From Monodelphis domestica (lineage: Eukaryota; Chordata; Mammalia; Didelphimorphia; Didelphidae): a DNA stretch of 64,000 nt. Position 1 is the stretch's first letter. Every line of letters starts with the position of its first letter. Below, in pieces: positions 23,036 through 35,509 of the stretch. The stretch lies in the NCBI RefSeq assembly GCF_027887165.1, contig NC_077232.1:78211369-78275368 (forward strand), given 5' to 3'. The translations under genes and the position numbers were made by a program. Under the pieces are notes generated by a model that had not been told where the DNA came from, ran no database searches, and worked only from the letters and a program-made list of their open reading frames with translations.

Positions 23036-23299
23036 AAGGCCATGTGTAGTGAGTGTTGCAAACCAGAACAGAAAGGAATGAAATGTGGCCAGTGTCTGAG
23101 TTATGGTTTCCCATCAGCCTGTGGCTAAACAGTTTTTTTCTTTCAGTTTTTAAAATTGCTTTTAATGTAAACATTTAGACAAACAGAACATAATTCCCAA
23201 TAATCTCCTTTCTGAAAAAAAAAATCTCCAAGCACAAAACAATCTTAAAAAAAACCAACAACACACAAGCAAAGCATGTGCCCATTTTATGAGAAGGGT

Positions 23300-23660
23300 C
23301 ATGGAGGCAGCTGGGGAGGATAGAATACTGGTCTTAATCTGGTTGCCAGGCCATCTCTTCCCTTACTAGCTGTCTGACTTTGAATAAGCCACTTCCTCCC
23401 TCTCTCAGTCTCCATTTCTTTTTTATTTTTTAAAATTTAATTAATTAATTAAATAAGAATATTTTTCCATGATTACATGATTCACATTCTTTCCCTCCCC
23501 ACTTCCTATAGCCAATGAGCAATTCCACTGGGTTTTATAGGTATCATTGTTCAAAACCTCGAGCCTCCATTTCTTAATCTGTAAATTAGGGATGATATGT
23601 ATACTACCTTCCTTACAGAGTTGTATGGAAAAGAGAAATTGGGAAAGCATGCAAAAAGTC
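23300..23660 (+). mobile_element. MIR-like CORE-SINE split by an L1 tail
   Basis: First half has GGAGGATAGAATACTGG and CTAGCTGTCTGACTTTGAA, second half TTTCTTAATCTGTAAATTAG and ACAGAGTTGTATGGA. The break holds a 144-base L1 3' end. Confidence 0.6.
23421..23564 (-). mobile_element. very short L1 3' end insertion
   Basis: Poly-T then the L1 tail complement (CCATGATTACATGATTCACA, CAATTCCACTGGGTTTTATA). The 11-base repeat CTCCATTTCTT at 23410-23420 and 23565-23575 is the target-site duplication within a MIR. Confidence 0.85.
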
Positions 23661-23862
23661 AGGAAAAGCTGAGACTGATGACCTGTCATTCAAATGAGAG
23701 TGTTCTTTTTGGAACGTTACTGGGAGATGCATTTGAAGAAAGGAACAGACCAAATGAAGGGTTATGTCTTTAACCTTGAAGACAGAAAGGAGAGGTTGTC
23801 TCTGAGCTTTGAAGACAGAGGGAAGAAGGACAAACTCCAGCTCTCTCTGATTTGCTCTGTTG

Positions 23863-24214
23863 TGATAATGACTGAACTTCCAGATCTATCAGCCATTTCT
23901 CTCAATTGAACTATATTTCACCATCCTCCAACCTAAGACTCATTGTAGTGTTAGGGAAATCCCCAACCCTCTTACCTCCATTTCTTATCCTTTCCTGTCT
24001 TCCCCAAATAGACCCCTTACTTAAGATAAAGAAGAGAAAGAGTATTTCATTTGAGACCCCATAAACTCATCCTGAGTTGATTGAGAAGAAGAAGGAAGGG
24101 GGAGGGGAGGAAAAGGGAAGCTGAAGGGAGGGGAGGAAAAGGGAGGAAAGAAGAAAGTAGGTAACAGCCTGATCTTTTAGTTATCAATTACTAATCAAAT
24201 AGTCCCTTATTACA
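23863..24214 (+). repeat. 5' LTR of the 23.9-29.1 kb element
   Basis: Starts TGATAATGAC after GTTG and ends CCCTTATTACA. The middle holds a purine-rich block (GGGGGAGGGGAGGAAAAGGG) that is longer than in the partner LTR. Most of it matches the 3' LTR closely; the first 20-30 bases do not. Confidence 0.85.
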
Positions 24215-24937
24215 ATTTGGCACCCAGATTGACTGAATTCACAATTCCTGAAGGCAAAGATGTTTAAGCAAGTGATCTGTGAGGTAGTTGTGCTGACAGC
24301 TATTATAGGCTATTGGATTTATAATATCTTATATAGCAAAATGACATATATGATTGTAGATTCTGTAGAAAATATAAGCAACACAACAATGTTTATACTT
24401 AACATGCCAATTCAAAAAGAAACTATTCTCTGGCAAATTCTGACACAGATCTACATCATTTCCATGACTGCAATACAAACTGTGACCTACCTTAAGAACA
24501 TTTACAGATGTGTGATTCCTAAAAATGACAGCACAGATCATGTTGGTAGATAGAAACTTGGGAGACACTAGTTAAGAACATGTTGGAAGAATTCCTGAAG
24601 GCAAAAGGGTTAGATCAGATAAAGGATAAGGGTAATGGTCAGGCAGACAATGCACCCAAGGAAAAAGAAAGGCCAAGAAAGCAAAGTCTAGTGCACAGGG
24701 CAATGACAGTGACAAGGACACTAAGGCAAATAGTGAAGCTGAGAAAATTTTTCCATTCAAAGACATTTCCAAGATTTCTAACACAGCTGTGTGTTGCATT
24801 CAAAGGTTCATAGGCAATTTACTACCCAGGAATTTGATTCCCTGAAGAAAAGGTTCCCAAAGTTTATCGATGAGCCCTATAAAACTCATAAAGAGCTGAA
24901 ACGTGCTTTCTGAATTTTTGAACCCTGTTTTCAAGGC

Positions 24938-25624
24938 GTGGAATTTCTTTTGGCAGAACTTTTTAGCCTCCATGAGCATCTCCAGTTCATTGATAGGACT
25001 AGGTCAGAAAGTGCCCTAACAAGTTGGCCTACAGAGGATCAAAGAGAAGACTTTGATTTCTCTAATCCCATCAGCATGACCTATCTAAGGAAATGTAGGG
25101 AGGACTTGCTCCAAACCATAAAAATGTGTTGCTCAAAACCAAATGCTTGGGGAAAATTTGACAGGTTGGTGCACAATAAAGGAGAACATCCAGCTTCCCT
25201 TATTGATCACTTGTCTGAGATGGCTGAAGCTATAATGGGCATAGAAACAAACACAGAAGAGTCTGCATCTCATGTAAGGAGACAATTTCTGAAAGGATGC
25301 ACACCACAATTAAATTTTTTTTTCAAACATTATTTTCCTAAATATGATACCATGAGTTTGATTGAATTAAGAGATGTTGCATCATATATATTTGACAGTC
25401 ACACAGATCAAAGTAAACAGTTGGCAGATTTACAGCAAAAATTGGAAAAATCACAGAAAAATTTAAGAGAAAAGGAGATTGAAGAAAAGAATTTGAATAC
25501 TGTTAGAACAAACCCCCAATCTGTTTATAAACCAAGAAATATGCAGAGAGAGACTAGACAATGTTTTTTCTGCCATAAGACAGGACACCTGATCAAAGGT
25601 TGTTTTCCAAAAAAAGAAGTATGA
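24938..25624 (+). pseudogene. retroelement Gag-like frame (capsid and zinc knuckle)
   Basis: An open stretch of 228 codons. A gammaretrovirus-like capsid C-terminal region (FDRLVHNKGEHPASLIDHLS, then FLKGCTPQL) is followed by a charged coiled-coil-like stretch and one nucleocapsid zinc knuckle CFFCHKTGHLIKGC, fitting C-X2-C-X4-H-X4-C. It is part of the LTR element and is treated as a fossil. Confidence 0.75.
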
Positions 25625-26235
25625 AGTTAATAACCACAAAAGCACACAAGTAAAATACAATAAACAAAAGCCTACTTGTTTTGATCACTGTACGTTAAAA
25701 TCCACTCAACATGCAATAGATTTGCAGGGAATGAGAGAAGCTATAAAATCAGGGACAAAGCTCAAGTATGCAGACATGGTTAGGAGAGAATTATGAAGCC
25801 AGGATTGTAATGTATTTAGTTTGGTACATGGAGATAGAGAAAATAGTGAAAGACAGACTGCTGTTAAACTTAGGAGAAAACAGATAAGAAACAATGAAAA
25901 AGTGGTGCAAGAAATTAAATCTGTGAGTGTTGAGAAATGCAAACCAAGCAAAAGATCAAATGATAGGCAGAGACATGTAGTAGAGCTTGATGAAGAAGTT
26001 AAAACCATAATTTTTCAAATAACAACAGAGATAGGAGACTTAAAGAAAAACTGTATAGTAACCTCACATGAAAAAAGTAGAAATCAAGTCAAAATATACT
26101 TGGAAAACTTTTTTCAGTGCGGATTGGGCACAGGGATTGAATTTTGTAAAAGAAAAAGTCAGAAAAAGTCACATAAACTCAAATAGAAGTTAGTGAGAGA
26201 TAAAGAGAAACAAAATTTCAATTCCTTGCAGCAAA

Positions 26236-27126
26236 ATGACTAACAGAAAATCAAAGCACAAGTTTATTGTTACCAATGAGGTTACTGTTAATGGAGATGT
26301 AAATGATTTGGAAAAATTCACAGATTTGCACAAGGAACCACAAAACACAGTTAATTCTTCAAATAACTATATGGGACAGATATCCTTAGAAAAAACATAT
26401 CATTTGAATCCTGAAGCTGAAAGTTACCATCCTGCAATGATTGATTTAGACAATACAAAATTTAATGAAAATGAAGCTGATATTACATTTGAAAATAATA
26501 ATCATATTCAAAGTAATGGAGGTGAAATAACAGTTAAATTTGAAGAGAGGAATGGAATGAAAAACTTAGTAACTGTTAGAATAACCAAGAATTCAAATGG
26601 CAAACTTGAAACCAACATTTCAAGTGGAGGAGGGGGATCTGGCCAAGTAAAGTTATATGAGATAAACAATAGCTATAATTTAAATTCATTTTCCAATGAA
26701 GTAGAGTATATAGTACAATCAACCTCAGGTGAATATTTCAGAGGAAATGATTTAAATCAAGAAGATTTAACTGATTCAACAACAATAAACATCTTAGCTA
26801 CACAGAAGCCAGAACCATATGTATGGAGTACTGTGGGGAAGAATGAAGGCACACATACTAGTGATGCAGGGGAAAATGTAGATGTACTAAACTTATTCCC
26901 AGAAGATAACATCATAGAGGGAAAAGTTTCTATCTCTACACAGTCAAATGAGAGTGAAGATGAACAAAAACTACAGGCTGATGATAGAGTAGAACCTATG
27001 AATTTTAGCAACAGCATTGCATATCTTCAAGAAACAGCTAACCCCATGACATCAAGTTTACCACTTCAAAACACGAATCTAAAGTTAACAATGAGAATCA
27101 ACCAGAAACAGATTTGGGAAATATGA
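26236..27126 (+). other. unrecognised acidic, Asn-rich frame inside the LTR element
   Basis: An open stretch of 296 codons in the position where pol would be expected. The composition is rich in Asn, Glu, Ser and Thr and strongly A-biased. I see no RT, protease, integrase, transmembrane or envelope motif. A short Gly run (SSGGGGSG) lies near its middle. I do not recognise the family. It could be a private accessory protein of this element or worn sequence that stayed open because A-rich DNA has few stops in this frame. Confidence 0.4.
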
Positions 27127-28765
27127 AAGCCAGTGACATAGGGTTAGATCAGCACAGAAAGCCAGTTAACAACATCTGCCATAAGTTTACTGAACAAAAT
27201 CCAATGAATAATATAAGGATTCAGAATTCAGTGACCCAGAATCAGAAACAGAGTCAGAAGGAATACCAGATGGTGTAATAATAATGGACCCAAATGATTT
27301 AGAACAAGAACTGCATCGATTTTACAAGCTTTATGAGGAAGTGGACAAAGATTGGGATGTGTGTGACACAAATGAGAAAAATGAATACCTGAAACCAGAA
27401 CAATGATAAGGTTATCTTTGGGCACATAACTAGTTGTATACCTTTGGAGGAACTCTTTGCAAGATTAGGAGTTGATAATGAAGAAGACTTTATAGAGAAA
27501 TTGAATTACATGGCTTATACAGACACTGATTATGAATGGGAAGGAACATACGAAAGAACAAACTGAAGGGAGATAGATATACAATTTCACATCTATTCTT
27601 TAACTTAAAAAACACGACAAATACCATTCATGCAGTAAGAGCGAAACCAAGATTAGTTTGAGTTTCATAGGGTAACATACAACACAAAATCTTGTGAGAA
27701 TAAAGATTAGTCTTAGGTATAAAAAGAAAAAAAATTCTGGCAAAAGAACAACTAAGTAATTCATTCACAACAAGAAAAAAAAACTCCTAAGCTTTTAGTA
27801 GAAAACTCTAACTTCATAATAAATAGAAACACCTAGAATGCTATTGAAGCATAGATTCACATTGGATGAATTTGTTATCAAAGACTTCAATACCAACTTA
27901 TAGATGAGAACTGAAACAGGTTACCCATATCTCTCAATCTTCATCCTAAAACAATCTCTACCAGAGGAAGGAATAGAGGGAGGCTATACCATGAAGATAT
28001 TACCTCATAGTTTCAGATATCTTACAAGAAACGACAATGTGGTTATGCCATCATTCAAGATACATGCAAATGACATCTGATAAAAAATCAATAACAGTCA
28101 TTAATAATGGAAACCTATGAATGGAAAGTTATGAAAGGAAAGCACATGAGAGTAAGAATCAACAGAAAAATCACTTCTAAAATAAAATAAAACAGCTCCA
28201 GAAAAGAATATAGCCAGCAAAACAGACAGAAAGAAAAATATGCATTTTAAAAATTAACTCCAAAGAAAAGTCTCTATATAATCTATACAAAGTCTCTACC
28301 AACAATAGTAACAGCAAAGAAAGTAACAAAGTTATTTAACATGAAAACATATCCATGACCAAACATTATATCCAAATTCTATATCCAAGATATATCTAAG
28401 ACGGTACACAATAAATCCCCTTGTGAAAATGCAAACATCAAAAGATAAGAAAACTTCAAATTCATATTCTTAACATAAATCTAAGAACTTACACATACTG
28501 CATACACCCACTCATGAATATGATCATATGTAAAACTTACTTCCACACATGAAGAACAACTAATGAATACAAGCAAGCACTCATGAAGAATTCATACCTT
28601 ACTTCCATGCACAATGAAAAATTTCAATTTTACATACATGCACATGTGAAAACCTTACATGCATGCATGTTCCTGAATGTTATAGTATGTTCCTGAATAT
28701 TAAAGAACACAGGACCACAATCAAGAGCGACAACAGACAAAATGTGGCAGGGAGGAAGCTGGCTC

Positions 28766-29114
28766 TGTTTTTATTCATTCGTCAGTCATTACTTCCAGAT
28801 CTATCAGCCATTTCTTTCAATTGAACTATATTTCACCATCCTCCAACCCAAGACTCATTGTAGCATTAGGGAAATCCCCAACCCTCTTGCCTCCATTTCT
28901 TATCCTTTTCTGTCTTCCCCAACTAAACCCCTTATTTAAGATAAAGAAGAGAAAGAGTATTTCATTTGAGACCCCGTAAACTCACCCTGAGTTGATTTAA
29001 AAGAAGAGAGAAGAAAAAAGAAGGGGGAGGGGAGGAAAAGGGAGGAAAGAAGAAAGTAGGTAACAGCCTGATCTTTTAGTTATCCATTACCAATCAAAAT
29101 AGTCCCTTATTACA
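28766..29114 (+). repeat. 3' LTR of the 23.9-29.1 kb element
   Basis: Matches the 5' LTR from ACTTCCAGATCTATCAGCCA to the terminal CCCTTATTACA, followed by GTTG. The outermost start is inferred from the first TG after the purine-rich stretch. Confidence 0.8.
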
Positions 29115-29766
29115 GTTGTTGTGAGTGAAGAACTTCAAAAACCTTAAAATCTATGGAAATATTAATTATTATTATCCATGCAAAGTCTTAATTTATAGTT
29201 TACTTTTTCATAAAATCAGATGAACTCTGGAAGGGAACTTGGAGACCATCTCTGCAATTGGACTGCCAATCTAATGGTATATAACCAATCTGGACAATAG
29301 ACCTTTTATAGTTTTGGTTTTCTAATGTACATATTGTTCAAACAACCCCCTCATTTTATTTATTTATTTATTCATTTATTCATTCATTCATTCATTCATT
29401 TTTTTATTTGTTTATTTTTTTATTTATTTATTTCAATTTTTATTTGGTCATTTCCAAACATTATTCATTGGAAACAAAGATAATTTTCTTTTTTCCCTCC
29501 CCCCCCCACCTCTCCCATAGCCCAAGCGCAATTCCACTGGGTATCAATGTGTTCTTGATTCAAACCCATTTCCATGTTGTTGGTATTTGCATTAGAGTGT
29601 TCATTTAGAGTCTCTCCTCAGTCATATCCCCTCAACCCCTGTAGTCAAGCAGTTGCTTTTCATCAGTGTTTTTACTCCCACAGTTTATCTTCTGCTTGAG
29701 GATAGTGTTTTTTAGATCCCTGCAAATTGTTCAGGGACATTGCATTGCCAATAATGGAGAAGTCCA

Positions 29767-32700
29767 TCACCTTCGATTGTACCACAATGTATCAGTCTCT
29801 GTGTACAATGTTTTCCTGGTTCTGCTCCTTTCGCTCTGCATCACTTCCTGAAGGTTGTTCCAGTCTCCATGGAATTCCTCCACTTTATTATTCCTTTTAG
29901 CACAATAGTATTCCATCACCAACATATACCACAATTTGTTCAGCCATTCCCCAATTGAAGGGCATCCCCTTGTTTTCCAATTTTTGGCCACCACAAAGAG
30001 TGCAGCTATGAATATTCTTGTACAAGTCTTTTTCCTTATTATCTCTTTGGGGTACAAGCCCAGCAGTGCTATAGCTGGATCAAAGGGTAGCCAGTCTTTT
30101 ATCGCCCTTTGGGCATAGTTCCAAATTGCCCTCCAGAATGGTTGGATCAATTCACAACTCCACCAGCAATGAATTAGTGTCCCTACTTTGTCACATCCCC
30201 TCCAGCATTCATTACTTTCCACAGCTGTTATGTTAGCCAATCTGCTAGGTGTGAGGTGATACCTCAGAGTTGTTTTGATTTTCATCTCTCTGATTATAAG
30301 AGATGTAGAACACTTTTTCATGTGCTTATTAATAGTTTTGATTTCTTTGGCTGAGAACTGCCTGTTCATGTCCCTTACCCATTTATCAATTGGAGAATGG
30401 CTTGATTTTTTTGTACAATTGATTTAGCTCTTTGTAAATTTGAGTAATTAAACCTTTGTCAGAGGTTTTTATGAAGATTGTTTCCCAATTTGTTGCCACC
30501 CTTTTGATTTTAGTTATATTGGTTTTGTTTGTACAAAACTTTTAATTTGATGTAGTCAAAATTATTTATTTTACATTTTGTGACTCTTTCTAAGTTGCTT
30601 GGTTTTAAAATCTTTCCCCTCCCAAAGGTCCGACATGTATACTATTCTGTGTTCACCTAATTTACTTATAGTTTTCTTCTTTATGTTCAAGTCATTCACC
30701 CATTCTGAATTTATCTTGGTGTAGGGTGTGAGGTGTTGATCCAAACCTAATCTCTCCCACACTGTCTTTCAATTTTCCCAGCAGTTTTTATCAAATAATG
30801 GATTTTTGTCCCAAAAGCTGGGGTCTTTGGGTTTGTCATAAACTGTCTTGTTGAGATAATTTACGCCAAGTCTATTCCACTGATCCTCCTTTCTGTCTCT
30901 TAGCCAGTACCAAATTGTTTTGATAACCACTGCTTTATAGTATAGTTTGAGATCTGGGACTGCAAGTCCTCCTTCCTTTGCATTTTTTTCCATGATTTCC
31001 CTGGATATCCTTGATCTTTTGTTCTTCCAAATGAACTTAGTTATGTTTTTTTCTAATCCAGTAAAGAAGTTTTTTGGTAGTTCAATGGGTATGGCACTAA
31101 ATAAGTAAACTAATTTGGGTAGGATTGTCATTTTTATTATGTTAGCTCATCCCACCCATGAGCAATCAATGTTTTTCCAATTGTTTAGATCTAGTTTTAG
31201 CTGTGTGGAAAGTGTTTTGTAGTTGTGTTCATATAGTTCCTGTGTTTGTCTCAGCAGATAGATTCCTAAGTATTTTATATTGTCTAGGGTGATTTTAAAT
31301 GATATTTTGCTTTCTAATTCTTGCTGCGGAAATGCGTTAGAGATATATAGAAATGCTGATGACTTATGTGGGTTTATTTTGTATCCTGCAACTTTGCTAA
31401 GTTGTTGATTATTTCGAGTAACTTTTTGGTTGATTCTCTAGGATTCCTTAAGTAAACCATCATATCGTCTGCAAAGAGTGATAGCTTGGTCTCCTCATTG
31501 CCAATTTTAATACCTTCAATTTCTTTTTCTTCTCTAATTGCTACTGCTAGTGTTTCTAGTACAATGTTAAATAATAGAGGTGATAATGGGCATCCTTGTT
31601 TTACTCCTGATCTTATTGGAAAGGCTTCTAGTTTATCCCCATTGCAGATGATGTTTGCTGATGCTTTTAGATATATACTGTTTATTATTTTTAGGAAAGG
31701 CCCTTCTATTCCTATACTTTCTAGTGTTTTCAATAGGAATGGGTGTTGTATTTTATCAAAGGCTTTTTCTTCATCTATTGAGATAATCAAGTGATCTTTG
31801 TCAGTTTGCTTATTAATATGGTCAATTATGTGAATGGTTTTCCTAATATTGAACCATCCTTGCATTCCTGGTATGAATCCTGCCTGGTCATAGTGGATGA
31901 CCCTTGTGATGACTTGCTGGAGTCTTTTTGCTAGAATCCTATTTAGGATTTTTGCATCTATATTCATTAGGGAGATTGGTCTATAGTTTTCTTTCTCTGT
32001 TTTTGACCTGCCTGGCTTTGGGATCAGTACCATGTTTGTGTCATAGAATGAATTTGGTAGAACTCCTTCTTGGCCTATTCTGTCAAATAGTTTGTTTAAT
32101 ATTGGGATTAGTTGTTCTTTGAATGTTTGATAGAATTCATTTGTGAATCCATCTGGACCTGGGGATTTTTTCTTAGGGAGTTCTTTGATGGCTTGTTCAA
32201 TTTCTTTTTCTGAAATGGGGTTGTTAAGGTAATTTATTTCTTCCTCTTTTAGTCTAGGCAATTTATATTTTTGTAAGTATTCATCCATATCACCTAGATT
32301 GCCATATTTGTTGCCATATAATTGGGTATAGTAGTTTTTAATGATTGCCTTAATTTCCTCTTCATTAGAGGTGAGGTCTCCTTTTTCATCTTGGATACTG
32401 TCAATTTGGTTTATTTCTTTCCTTTTTTTTTAATTAGACTGACTAGTACTTTGTCTATTTTATTTGTTTTTTCAAAGTACCAGCTTCTAGTCTTATTTTT
32501 TAAATCAATAGTTCTTTGACTTTCAATTTTATTAATTTCTCCTTTGAATTTTAGGATCTCTAATTTAGTCTTCATCTGAGGATTTTTAATTTGTTCACTT
32601 TCTAACTTTTTAATTTGCATGCCCAATTCATTGACCTCTGTCCTTCTTAATTTGTTAATATATGAACTCAAGGATGTAAATTTCCCCCTGAGTACTGCTT

Positions 32701-33610
32701 TGGCTGTATCCCATAAGTGTTGAAAGGATGTCTCATCATTGTCATTTTCTTCAATGAAGTTATTAATTGTTTCTATGATTTGTTCTTTAACTAACTGGTT
32801 TTGGAGAATCTTATTGTTTAGTTTCCAATTAATTTTCGATTTACCTCTCCATGTTCCCTTACTAATTATTATTTTCATTGCATTGGGATCTGAGAAAGTT
32901 GCATTTATTATTTCTGCTCTTTTGCACTTGTTTGCAATGTTTTTATGCCCTAATACATGGTCAATTTTTGTAAATGTACCATGTGCTGCAGAAAAGAAGG
33001 TATATTCCTTTTTGTCCCTATTTATTTTTCTCCACATGTCTACTAACTCTAATTTTTCTAAGATTTCATTCACTTCTCTTACCTCTTTCTTATTTATTTT
33101 TTGGTTTGATTTATCTAGTTCGGATAGAGGAAGGTTCAGGTCTCCCACTAGTATAGTCTTTCTATCTATTTCATCCTTGAGTTCCTCTAGTTTCTCGTTT
33201 AGAAATTTGGATGCTATGCCATTTGGTGCATACATGTTGAGTATAGATATTTCTTCACTGTCTATACTGCCTTTTATCAGGATGTAATTACCTTTCCTAA
33301 CTCTTTTAACTAGATTTATCTTTACTTTGGCTTTGTCGGATATCATGATTGCGACTCCTGCCTTCTTTTTGTCAGTTGATGCCCAATAGATTTGGCTCCA
33401 CCCTCTTACTTTCACCCTATGTATATCTACCTTTCTCATATGTGTTTCTTGTAGACAGCATATGGTAGGGTTTTGGATTCTAATCCACTCTGCTATTTGC
33501 TTGAGTTTTATGGGTGAGTTCATTCCATTCACATTCAGAGTTATGATTACTAGCTGTGTATTTCCCAGCATTTTGATTTCTGCTCCTTTTCCTGCCTTTT
33601 CTTCTTTCAC
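29767..33610 (-). pseudogene. L1 ORF2 remnant: endonuclease, RT, C-terminal region
   Basis: The endonuclease frame is 32411-33610: TLNVNG, QETH, YAPN, GDLN and KIDH are visible, but the final catalytic SDH site reads SDPNA, so the histidine is replaced by proline. The RT frame is 31374-32288 with [15 protein letters not shown] and FADDMMVY. C-terminal pieces are at 30769-31131, 30571-30762 and 29767-30369, ending TLWYNRR. At least four frame changes separate these pieces. Confidence 0.9.
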
Positions 33611-34284
33611 TATTTCCTTCTATACCAATGTTTGCTTTTGAACAGTCCCCCTTGTTCCCACCCTTATTTTACTTCCCTTTCTACCCCCTCCCTATTTATC
33701 CCTCCCTTATTTTCCCTGTAGTCTTTCTAAAATTACCCCCCCACTCCTTCCCTCTCTTGTACTGCTTCCCTCCCCACCAGACCGTTTGTTACCCTTCTAC
33801 TCCCCTATAGGGTGCAAATCTATTCTCTGCCCCCAATGGATTGGATTGTTTTTCCCTCTTTGAGTCACTTTCAAAGCACGTAAAAGTTGAGTATTTCATG
33901 TTTCTGACCTCTTTACCCTTCCAGTGTATTGATGTTCTCCCCCCTCCCACCATGAGCTTCTTTATGACATATAAATTTACCCCCATTTGTTTCTTTTCCC
34001 ATTTCTTTTAATATTAACCTATTTTAAGCTCTAGTTATATATATATATGCATACTCATGCGTATGTATTTTTGCATGCATATATCTATATACCTATTTAT
34101 GTCTTGTCCTTTCCTCCTATACAGTTTGTTGCTGTTCTCTCTAAGTATACTTCTTTTTGCTACCCAGATAATAAGAACAGTTTTTAAGAGTTACCAATGA
34201 CCTCTTTTCTTATAGGGAGACATATCATTTTAACTTATTGAGTCTCTTAAAATTTTTTTTTGTTTTTCTTTTTTCCCCTCTTTG

Positions 34285-35417
34285 TTAATTACCTTTTGAT
34301 GATTCTCTTGAGTTCTGTGCTTGGACATCACATTTTCTGTTCAGGTCTGGTCTTTTCTTTACGAATTCTTGAAATTCTTCTATTTTGTTGAATGACGACC
34401 ATACTTTCCCCTGTAAGAATATAGTCAGTTTTGCTGGGTAGTTGATTCTTGGTTGTAGACCTAGTTCCCTTGCTTTCTGGAATATCGTATTCCATGCCTT
34501 TCTTTTTTTCAGTGTGGATGCAGCCAGATCCTGAGTTCTCCTCACTGTGGTTCCTTGGTATCTGAATGACTTCTTCTTGGCAGCTTGTAATATCTTTTCT
34601 TTGGTCTGATAGTTCTTGAATTTGGCTATAACATTCCTGGGTGTTGTCAGTTGGGGATTAAGTACAGGAGGTGATCTGTGGATTCTATCAATCTCTACTT
34701 TTCCATCTTGTTCAAGGATTTTGGGGCAGTTTTCTTTAATAATTTCCTGTAATATAATGTCCAGGCTTTTTCTTTTGTCGTGGTCTTCTGGTAGCCAATA
34801 ATTCTTAAATTGTCTCTCCTTGAATGATTTTCTAAATCCTCTGTTTTGTGAATGAGATGCTTCATATTTTTCTCAATTTTTTCATTCTTTTGGTTTTGTT
34901 TTATAGTGTCCTGCTGCCTTGTGAGGTCACTTGATTCTAGTTGTTGTATTCTGGTTCTTAAAGACTGGATTTCATCCTTAGTTTTTTGGTCGTCCTTTTC
35001 CTTTAGGTCGGATTTTCTTTGGAGGTCATCTTTCATCTTCTTCATCTCATCTTTCATCTGCTTTGCCTCATCTTTCATCTCCTTTGCCTCATTTTCCAGC
35101 TGGTTGATTTTGGCTTTCAAGACACTATTTTCTGTTTCCAGATGACTTATCTTAGTTTTTAAGTTCTTTTCCCAATTGTCTTCAGCCTCTCTTAATTGTG
35201 TTTTGAATTTCATTTTGAGTTCTTCCAAAGCCTGTATCCAATTCGCTGGGATTTCTGATTTTTCCTTTGCTGGGTCCTCCCCCTCTGTTTCATTCGCTCT
35301 TTGCTCATTACCTGTGCAGAAGCTGTCTATTGTAATTTCTTTCTTCTTTTTCTGTTGTTTGCTCGAGTTTACCCCTTCTTTGCTCCCTGTATTTGGCTGT
35401 GCTCTTGCTCCTCTCAT
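34285..35417 (-). pseudogene. L1 ORF1 remnant (nucleic-acid chaperone)
   Basis: The N-terminal frame 34695-35417 has a long coiled coil with tandem heptads (MKDEAKQMKDEMKKMKDDL) and then the start of the RRM (RRDNLRIIGY). The C-terminal frame 34285-34545 has ARELGLQ and YPAKLTIFLQGK, matching the L1 ORF1p C-terminal domain. A frame break near 34.55-34.70 kb separates them. Confidence 0.88.
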
Positions 35418-35509
35418 TTTGTTTTGTTTTTTGGGCTGTCAGTCTTCCCTCTTGGAGCTTTGTCAGATCTCTTGGTACAGTCTCTAGGGGAGGAATGTTA
35501 GCTTCCCTG

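Larger units (their letters stand above)
23863..29114 (+). mobile_element. class I endogenous retroelement with two LTRs, 5.25 kb
   Basis: Fossil LTR retroelement. LTRs at 23863-24214 and about 28766-29114 differ by roughly 4-5% over about 300 aligned bases by eye, suggesting an age of order ten million years if marsupial rates are typical (inference). The 4-base duplication GTTG frames it (23859-23862 and 29115-29118). A primer-binding-site-like TTTGGCACCCAG follows the 5' LTR, and a purine-rich stretch GGCAGGGAGGAAGC precedes the 3' LTR. The interior is strongly A-rich. It holds a Gag-like frame and an acidic frame of unknown kind. I recognise no reverse transcriptase, integrase or envelope, so it looks non-autonomous. 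It appears degraded, with several breaks. Confidence 0.85.

Noticed and set aside
32739-33287. Plus-strand 182-codon frame
   Set aside because: Antisense of the L1 endonuclease frame.
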